A stretch of 17,605 nucleotides of DNA. It comes from DASQPR01 sp035263025. Its GTDB lineage: Bacteria > Actinomycetota > Actinomycetes > Mycobacteriales > Micromonosporaceae. The stretch spans positions 1 to 17,605 of the forward strand of contig DATFRR010000263.1 of NCBI GenBank assembly GCA_035263025.1, given 5' to 3'. Positions within the stretch are counted from its first letter, which is position 1. Every line of letters starts with the position of its first letter. A model generated the notes under the pieces. The model made no database searches and was not told where the DNA came from. It was given only the letters and a program-made list of their open reading frames with translations. The position numbers and the translations under genes are program-made. Of the stretch, positions 13,400-17,605 are shown in pieces.

Positions 13400-14353
13400 G
13401 TGACTAGCGGCGAACCCCAGCAGGCGGAACGCGCCGCGGGGCGGCCGGTCCCGGATGGCGATAGCGACACGGACGCAGACGCTGGCCTGTTGGCGTTCAC
13501 GGCGCAGGCCGGCGCCGAGATCGACGGCACGTTCCGCGCGGCCATGGCCGCCGCCGGTCGGCGTGGCGGCCCACGCCTGCGGCAGCGTCACGGCACTGGG
13601 TTCGGCGTGCTGATCGAGTTCCGGACGTCACTGGCATCGCCAACTGGCGCAGTGACGCCGCGATGTCTGGCCGAGACCATGCGGTATCGCGATCCAGCCA
13701 CGAGTTCGGATGACCTCGCAACGGCGGTTCGCGATGGATGGATCACCCGCGACGCGGATGGGACGGTCCGCGCGACGGCGCGCGGTCACGCGTTCCTCGA
13801 CGACTTGTACGCGTCGCAAGCCGACGCCCTCGGCGTGCTGTGGAACGGCCACGAAGCGACAGTGTCCCGGCTCGCGATGCGTACCGCGGAGATTGTCGAC
13901 GCCGCTGCCCGAGCACCCGTCATGGCGGAGGGGAGCTTCGCGGCCATGACGCCGACGTACGAGCCGGTCGGCACACCAGACACCGTGCTGTTGCTCAATC
14001 GGCTGAGCGCCCTTCGATACCACCGCTCGGACGCGCACGCCACGGCATGGCGTACGGCCGGATTGACCGCGGCCGAGATGGTCGCGCTGCAGGAGCTGGT
14101 CGCGCTGCGTCACGATGCTGGTGGCGCGGGTCGCGGTGCTGGTGGTGCGGGTCGCGGCGCTGGTGACACGGGTCGCGGCGCTGGTGATGCGCGGCGCGAT
14201 GCTGGCGGTGCGCGGCGCGATGCGATCGAGGCACATACCGATCGGCTCGCCGCGGCGCCGTTCCGGGTCGTGCCCGCCGCGGAACGCCTGCGGTTCGTCG
14301 AGAATCTTCGATCACTGTCGGGGATCTTGGCATCGGCGCCGAACGACCTGTAA
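13400..14353 (+). CDS. Uncharacterised winged-helix-like protein with heptad repeats (SCO6745/SalK-like?)
   Basis: A 317-aa protein that I do not recognise with confidence. Residues about 87-140 look like a winged helix, with a short wing (DGWITRDADGTVRATARGHAFLDDL). The segment LLLNRLSALRYHRSDAHATAWRTAGLTAAE (197-226) resembles the HRxDxHxAAx..aGL motif in the C-terminal part of actinobacterial SCO6745/SalK-type proteins. Residues 239-273 are five seven-residue repeats (DAGGAGR, GAGGAGR, GAGDTGR and variants). It starts at a GTG 12 bp after the previous stop, with only a weak ribosome binding site, so it is probably co-transcribed; the first 30 residues are low complexity and the true start may be later. 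Function is unknown. A DNA-binding or ligand-sensing role is a guess from the fold. Confidence 0.7.
   Translation: MTSGEPQQAERAAGRPVPDGDSDTDADAGLLAFTAQAGAEIDGTFRAAMAAAGRRGGPRLRQRHGTGFGVLIEFRTSLASPTGAVTPRCLAETMRYRDPATSSDDLATAVRDGWITRDADGTVRATARGHAFLDDLYASQADALGVLWNGHEATVSRLAMRTAEIVDAAARAPVMAEGSFAAMTPTYEPVGTPDTVLLLNRLSALRYHRSDAHATAWRTAGLTAAEMVALQELVALRHDAGGAGRGAGGAGRGAGDTGRGAGDARRDAGGARRDAIEAHTDRLAAAPFRVVPAAERLRFVENLRSLSGILASAPNDL
14114..14218 (+). repeat. Five-copy 21-bp in-frame tandem repeat
   Basis: Units at 14114, 14135, 14156, 14177 and 14198 share the pattern G(A/G)(T/C)GCTGG(T/C)G followed by GGGTCGC or GCGGCGC. Each encodes seven residues, giving a Gly/Ala/Arg/Asp-rich linker in the 13400-14353 protein. 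The homogeneous copies suggest recent expansion by slippage. Confidence 0.85.
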
Positions 14354-14478
14354 TCGGCCTGTGAGATGTCGCAAAACCGGACAGACTGGATGCATGTCGG
14401 CACGCGGTCTTGAGATGTACCGGCTAGCTGGGCGACCATATTCGTACTCGTTCGTCGGTGTACGAGGGGTGATGGCAG

Positions 14479-14877
14479 ATGCGTGTACGCGATGCGATGA
14501 CCAAGCCCGTGCTGACCGTTGGTCCGGAGCACACGATCCGGCAGGTGGCCCAGCTGATGACCGCGCGTCGGATGGGTTCCGCCGTGGTGCACGACCCGGA
14601 GTCAGCCGGCGTCGGGATCATGACTGAACGGGACGTTCTCTACGCAATCGGGCGCGGCCTTGATCCGGATGTCGAGCACGCCGCCAATCACCTGACGTGG
14701 GACGTGGTCTACGCGGGACCGGACTGGACACTCGAGGACGCGGCGGCCGCAATGATCCGCGGTGGCTTCCGGCACCTCGTGGTCATGGAGGCCGACGACG
14801 TACTCGGGGTGATCTCGGTACGCGACATCATCCGCGTCTGGTCCGACCAGCGACTTGCGACCCGCGCGTCTGCGTAG
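14479..14877 (+). CDS. Two-CBS-domain protein
   Basis: 132 aa made of two CBS motifs only (about 2-56 and 68-122), each ending in the usual pattern (GIMTERDVL 46-54 and GVISVRDII 110-118). Such stand-alone pairs bind adenosyl ligands (AMP, ATP, SAM and the like) and act as cytoplasmic energy or stress sensors; the ligand and partner are not visible. It starts at an ATG with GAGGGG 9 nt upstream. It is separated from the preceding gene by 125 bp, long enough for its own promoter, though I cannot fix one. It converges on the DUF222/HNH gene. Confidence 0.93.
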   Translation: MRVRDAMTKPVLTVGPEHTIRQVAQLMTARRMGSAVVHDPESAGVGIMTERDVLYAIGRGLDPDVEHAANHLTWDVVYAGPDWTLEDAAAAMIRGGFRHLVVMEADDVLGVISVRDIIRVWSDQRLATRASA

Positions 14878-14923
14878 TTGTGCGCTTCTGCGCCGAGATT
14901 CCTGCGACGGCATCGTGCGCCGA

Positions 14924-14943
14924 CCTGCAATAGGCGAAGCAGG
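14924..14943. terminator. Weak hairpin between the convergent CBS and DUF222/HNH genes
   Basis: CCTGC (14924-14928) and GCAGG (14939-14943) pair across a 10-nt loop in the 71-bp gap between two convergent stop codons. This is where a two-way terminator would be expected, but the stem is short and has no T-tract. Confidence 0.25.
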
Positions 14944-14948
14944 CTGAC

Positions 14949-16205
14949 CTATGTCCGCAAGTGGTACGGATTGCGTCGCGGCCGTCGCGACGCGTCGATG
15001 TAGGCCGGCGGGACGAACTCGGGTCGCCGGTCCGGCCCAACCTGGATCGTCCAGTCGCCGTGATGCACGAGGCGATGGTGGAAGCCACAGAGGGCGACGC
15101 CGTTGTCCAGATCGGTTGAGCCACCCTCCGACCACGGGTTGATGTGGTGGACGTCGCACCAGCGCTGCGGCCGATCGCAGCCGGGGAACGCGCATCCGCC
15201 GTCACGGATGAGCACTGCCTGTCGGGCGGCCCCGCTGAAGAGGCGCCGAGCGCGGCCGAGGTCGATCGGCACACCGACGCTGTTCAACACGGTCGGCAGG
15301 ATGCCGGCGTCGCAGGCGAGACGCCGCAGCGCGCTCGGCGGCAGCGTCGCACCCGAGTCCAGTTGGCCGACCGCGACGTCACGAGCGAGTGCCGCAAAGT
15401 CGACCGTGACCACGACGTGCGCCGGCTGGCCGCCACTTGTCGGCAACGCGTCGCTGCGCAGCGCGAGTCGGCAGACCTCGGCCAGCGCGTCCGCTCGTCG
15501 TGCCGCAGGCGTCCGCGAGTCCGGTTCGTTGTCGTCACGGATCGGACGACTCAACGGCTCGATCGCGGCGCCGATGATCGCAGCCGCCTCGGTGTCCAGC
15601 GTCCCGAAGACGCGTACGCCGCCCAGGCCATCGCTCGACATCGTGAACCCACGACGCTGCCGCGCGTGCCGAGCCTCTCGCTCGAGTCGCTGACGCAGTC
15701 GCTCGTCGTCGAGATCGGGCGCGACGTGACGGAGCACCCGCGTCCCCAATCGGCGCAAGATGGCCGGCTCGAACTCCGACGCGTAACCGATCAGCATCGC
15801 CTCGACCTTGTCGACCACCGACGGCTCGGCATCGGCCGGAAGGTCCGCGATTGTGCTCGCGATCGCGGTGGCTTGCGACGGCGTGATCGCCGCACTTGAG
15901 ATCGCATCCGCGACCGCGCCGCGCTGGTCCATGGTGGCGCCGATCGTGATCAGAGCGCGGGCGTCGCCGATGCTGATGCGGAGTTGGTCGCGCAGCCAAG
16001 TGACGGTATTGACGGCGCCGGTCCGGGTCGGCAGCGCGCGGCCGTCGGCTTCCCGCGCCAAGCCGGCCAGCACGCCGGTCAGTCGCGTCACGAGCGATTG
16101 GACGCCACGGATCGCATCGGTCAATTGTGCGTCGGACAAGGACCAAGAGCCCCGCGCGGCGAGCGCGTCGACGCCTCCCGACAGGCCCGCCACCGCTTCC
16201 CTCAT
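14949..16205 (-). CDS. DUF222 domain / HNH endonuclease-like protein (13E12 repeat family)
   Basis: 418 aa from the ATG at 16205. The long N-terminal helical part (about 1-270) is the DUF222 domain common in actinobacteria in many dispersed copies. The C-terminus is an HNH nuclease fold: CAFPGCDRPQRWCDVHHINP (338-357) with the HH pair, the Asn at 368 in DLDNGVALC, and FHHRLVHHGDW (375-385). Metal-binding Cys and catalytic His residues are intact, so nuclease activity is plausible, but biological roles are not settled and the family behaves like a mobile or multi-copy gene. The frame is open upstream to 16283, and a GTG at 16223 is an alternative start; neither has a good ribosome binding site. 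It stands alone, convergent with the CBS gene. Confidence 0.88.
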   Translation of the reverse strand: MREAVAGLSGGVDALAARGSWSLSDAQLTDAIRGVQSLVTRLTGVLAGLAREADGRALPTRTGAVNTVTWLRDQLRISIGDARALITIGATMDQRGAVADAISSAAITPSQATAIASTIADLPADAEPSVVDKVEAMLIGYASEFEPAILRRLGTRVLRHVAPDLDDERLRQRLEREARHARQRRGFTMSSDGLGGVRVFGTLDTEAAAIIGAAIEPLSRPIRDDNEPDSRTPAARRADALAEVCRLALRSDALPTSGGQPAHVVVTVDFAALARDVAVGQLDSGATLPPSALRRLACDAGILPTVLNSVGVPIDLGRARRLFSGAARQAVLIRDGGCAFPGCDRPQRWCDVHHINPWSEGGSTDLDNGVALCGFHHRLVHHGDWTIQVGPDRRPEFVPPAYIDASRRPRRNPYHLRT

Positions 16206-16344
16206 AACCGGAGAATCGCACACGTGTACGACAAAATCAGAGCGAACCTGATCGATGCAAAGGTGCCCGACCGACCATGGCACAAAGCACCGATGACCTC
16301 GTCACACGCCGGCAGCCACGCGAGCCTTGTCAGGGCCGCGCTCA

Positions 16345-16384
16345 TCGTTGGCACAGCGCGCGCTTCGTTGGTATAGCGCGCTCG
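16345..16384 (+). repeat. 20-bp direct repeat upstream of the aminotransferase promoter
   Basis: TCGTTGGCACAGCGCGCG (from 16345) and TCGTTGGTATAGCGCGCT (from 16365) are imperfect direct repeats with a 20-bp period, and a more degraded copy may begin at 16387. They end about 50 bp before the -10 at 16433, a position that suits activator sites. They could also be simple sequence decay. Confidence 0.4.
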
Positions 16385-16432
16385 CATCGTGGGCATCGCA
16401 GCGGTCCGGACGTGGCCGAGATGCGGCGCCCG

Positions 16433-16438
16433 TACGCT
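16433..16438 (+). promoter_or_regulatory. Candidate -10 of a leaderless aminotransferase transcript
   Basis: TACGCT fits TANNNT and ends exactly 7 nt before the ATG at 16446, the classical arrangement for actinobacterial leaderless mRNAs. It also supports that ATG over an in-frame GTG at 16389, which lies upstream of the -10. The -35 is weak. Confidence 0.5.
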
Positions 16439-16445
16439 GGTCGGC

Positions 16446-17558
16446 ATGACCGCCGAGCAGTTGATCTCGTTCGCCCGCGGGGCGCCGTCTATCGACATCA
16501 TTGACGTTGCCGGGCTCAAGGCGGCTGCCACGCGCGCGTTCGATGCCGACCCGGTCGGGCTGACCGGATACGGCACGTCGGTCGGTTACCCGCCGTTGCG
16601 CGAGTGGATCGCCGACAAGCATGGCGTTGATGTGGACAACGTCATCGTGACCAACGGCTCGCTCGAGGCGGACGCGTTCGTGTTCCAGCATTTCGTCAAG
16701 CCTGGCGACGCGGTCATCGTGGAGAAGCCGACCTACGACCGGACGCTCGCGAATCTGGTCGCGCTCGGTGCGGACGTCTACCAGATCAACCTAGACGCCG
16801 ACGGCCTCAACGTGGACGACGTGCGCGCGCTGCTGGAGTCCGGCGTACGCCCGACGCTCGCGCACATCATCCCGAACTTCCAGAACCCCGCTGGCGTGAC
16901 ACTGTCCGCCCCTCGACGCCGGGCGCTGCTGGACCTCGCGGTCGAGTACGGCTTCACGATCTTCGAAGACGATCCGTACGCCGACGTCCGCTTCCGCGGC
17001 GAGCGCCTGCCGAGCATGCTGAGCCAGGACACGAACGGCGTCGTCGTCCACGCGAGCTCGTTCACGAAGACGGTCTGCCCGGGCGTCCGCGTCGGCTACC
17101 TCGTTGGCCCGAAGCCGCTCATCGCGACTATCGCGTCGCGCGCAACGAGCCTCTACATCTCGCCGGTCATGGTGACCGAGGCGATCGTTTACCAGTTCTG
17201 CATCTCGGGCGACATCGACGCCTCGATCAAGAACGTCTGCGCCGCGCTGGGCGAGCGAGCGACCACACTTGCGCGTTCGCTTCGCAAACACATTCCGGGG
17301 GTACGGTTTACCGAGCCCGACGGCGGCTACTTCTTGTGGATCGAGCTGCCGGACGATGTCGACGTCGACAAGGTCCTCCCCGAGGCGACGGCCCGCGGCG
17401 TCGCGGTCGTGAAGGGCAGCGACTTCCTTCTCGAGGGCGGGCACCACGCGTTGCGCCTCGCATACTCCGCGGTGACGACCGACAAGATCGACGAGGGTGT
17501 ACGGCGCCTTGCCGAAGCGATCGAGGCGACGCGCTCGAGCGGCAGTCCGACCGACTAG
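16446..17558 (+). CDS. PLP-dependent class I/II aminotransferase (2-aminoadipate/LysN- or MocR-domain-like)
   Basis: 370 aa, the size of a stand-alone fold-type I aminotransferase; it lacks the winged-helix domain of MocR regulators. Seen in order: GLTGYGTSVGYPPLREWIA (38-56), NGSLEADAF (70-78) for cofactor phosphate contact, NFQNPAG with N147, EDDPYAD with D175 and Y178, the Schiff-base lysine K208 in SSFTKTVCPGVRVGY, and R337 in LRLAYS for the substrate carboxylate. All key residues are present, so it should be active on an amino acid/2-oxo acid pair. 2-Aminoadipate, aromatic and branched-chain substrates are all possible. The start was set by the leaderless promoter. It is a single gene with no neighbours visible to the right. 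Confidence 0.9.
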   Translation: MTAEQLISFARGAPSIDIIDVAGLKAAATRAFDADPVGLTGYGTSVGYPPLREWIADKHGVDVDNVIVTNGSLEADAFVFQHFVKPGDAVIVEKPTYDRTLANLVALGADVYQINLDADGLNVDDVRALLESGVRPTLAHIIPNFQNPAGVTLSAPRRRALLDLAVEYGFTIFEDDPYADVRFRGERLPSMLSQDTNGVVVHASSFTKTVCPGVRVGYLVGPKPLIATIASRATSLYISPVMVTEAIVYQFCISGDIDASIKNVCAALGERATTLARSLRKHIPGVRFTEPDGGYFLWIELPDDVDVDKVLPEATARGVAVVKGSDFLLEGGHHALRLAYSAVTTDKIDEGVRRLAEAIEATRSSGSPTD

Positions 17559-17605
17559 CAGGACTTGCCCCGCACGGTTGCCGCAGCACAATCGCCGCAG
17601 CACAG

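Noticed and set aside
12254..13591. 445-codon minus-strand open frame
   Set aside because: It overlaps the GT4 gene end, the whole CDP-alcohol transferase and the next gene on the other strand; no domain is visible.
17580..17604. Repeated GCCGCAGCACA at the right end (17580-17590 and 17594-17604)
   Set aside because: It has only two short copies at the window edge with no context, too little to call an element.

Overview
The window is high-GC DNA (GTG and TTG starts are common, and G/C dominates third codon positions). Its gene content is typical of an actinobacterium: four LytR-CpsA-Psr (LCP) proteins with long disordered cytoplasmic tails, a DUF222/HNH (13E12-type) nuclease-like protein, an actinobacterial Fpg/Nei glycosylase, and several promoters of the TANNNT type lying directly against the start codon (leaderless genes). 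I cannot name the genus.

Layout. Positions 1-33 may hold the first codons of a minus-strand gene that runs off the left edge. Positions 34-470 are non-coding and hold a compound inverted repeat: two related hairpins in opposite orientation (102-176 and 355-432) around further inverted sequence. The minus-strand block 471-10007 follows, read right to left: a polyprenyl-phosphate sugar-1-phosphate transferase, a flavin-reductase-like protein, four LCP genes (called LCP4, LCP3, LCP2 and LCP1 here), a single-domain rhodanese and a glycerophosphodiester phosphodiesterase (GDPD). An Fpg/Nei DNA glycosylase (minus) and a GT4 glycosyltransferase (plus) then diverge at about 11.3 kb. The plus strand continues with a CDP-alcohol phosphatidyltransferase, a winged-helix-like protein of unknown function and a two-CBS-domain protein. 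A DUF222/HNH protein (minus) and a PLP-dependent aminotransferase (plus) close the window.

How it fits together. The sugar transferase would start a lipid-linked glycan on undecaprenyl phosphate, GT4 enzymes would extend it, and LCP enzymes would move finished polymers onto the cell wall. The GDPD and the CDP-alcohol transferase fit glycerol- or inositol-phosphate and lipid turnover at the same membrane. The region therefore reads as a cell-envelope glycopolymer locus with an expanded LCP set. That linkage is inferred from families and proximity. No flippase, polymerase or sugar-nucleotide genes are in view.

The most unusual signals are: the compound palindrome at the left end; an LCP gene (LCP1) whose homologous N-terminus has no usable start codon despite a good ribosome binding site; a tandem array of small palindromes between LCP3 and LCP2; a shared insert of about 33 residues in LCP2 and LCP3; and several inverted or direct repeats around envelope-gene promoters.
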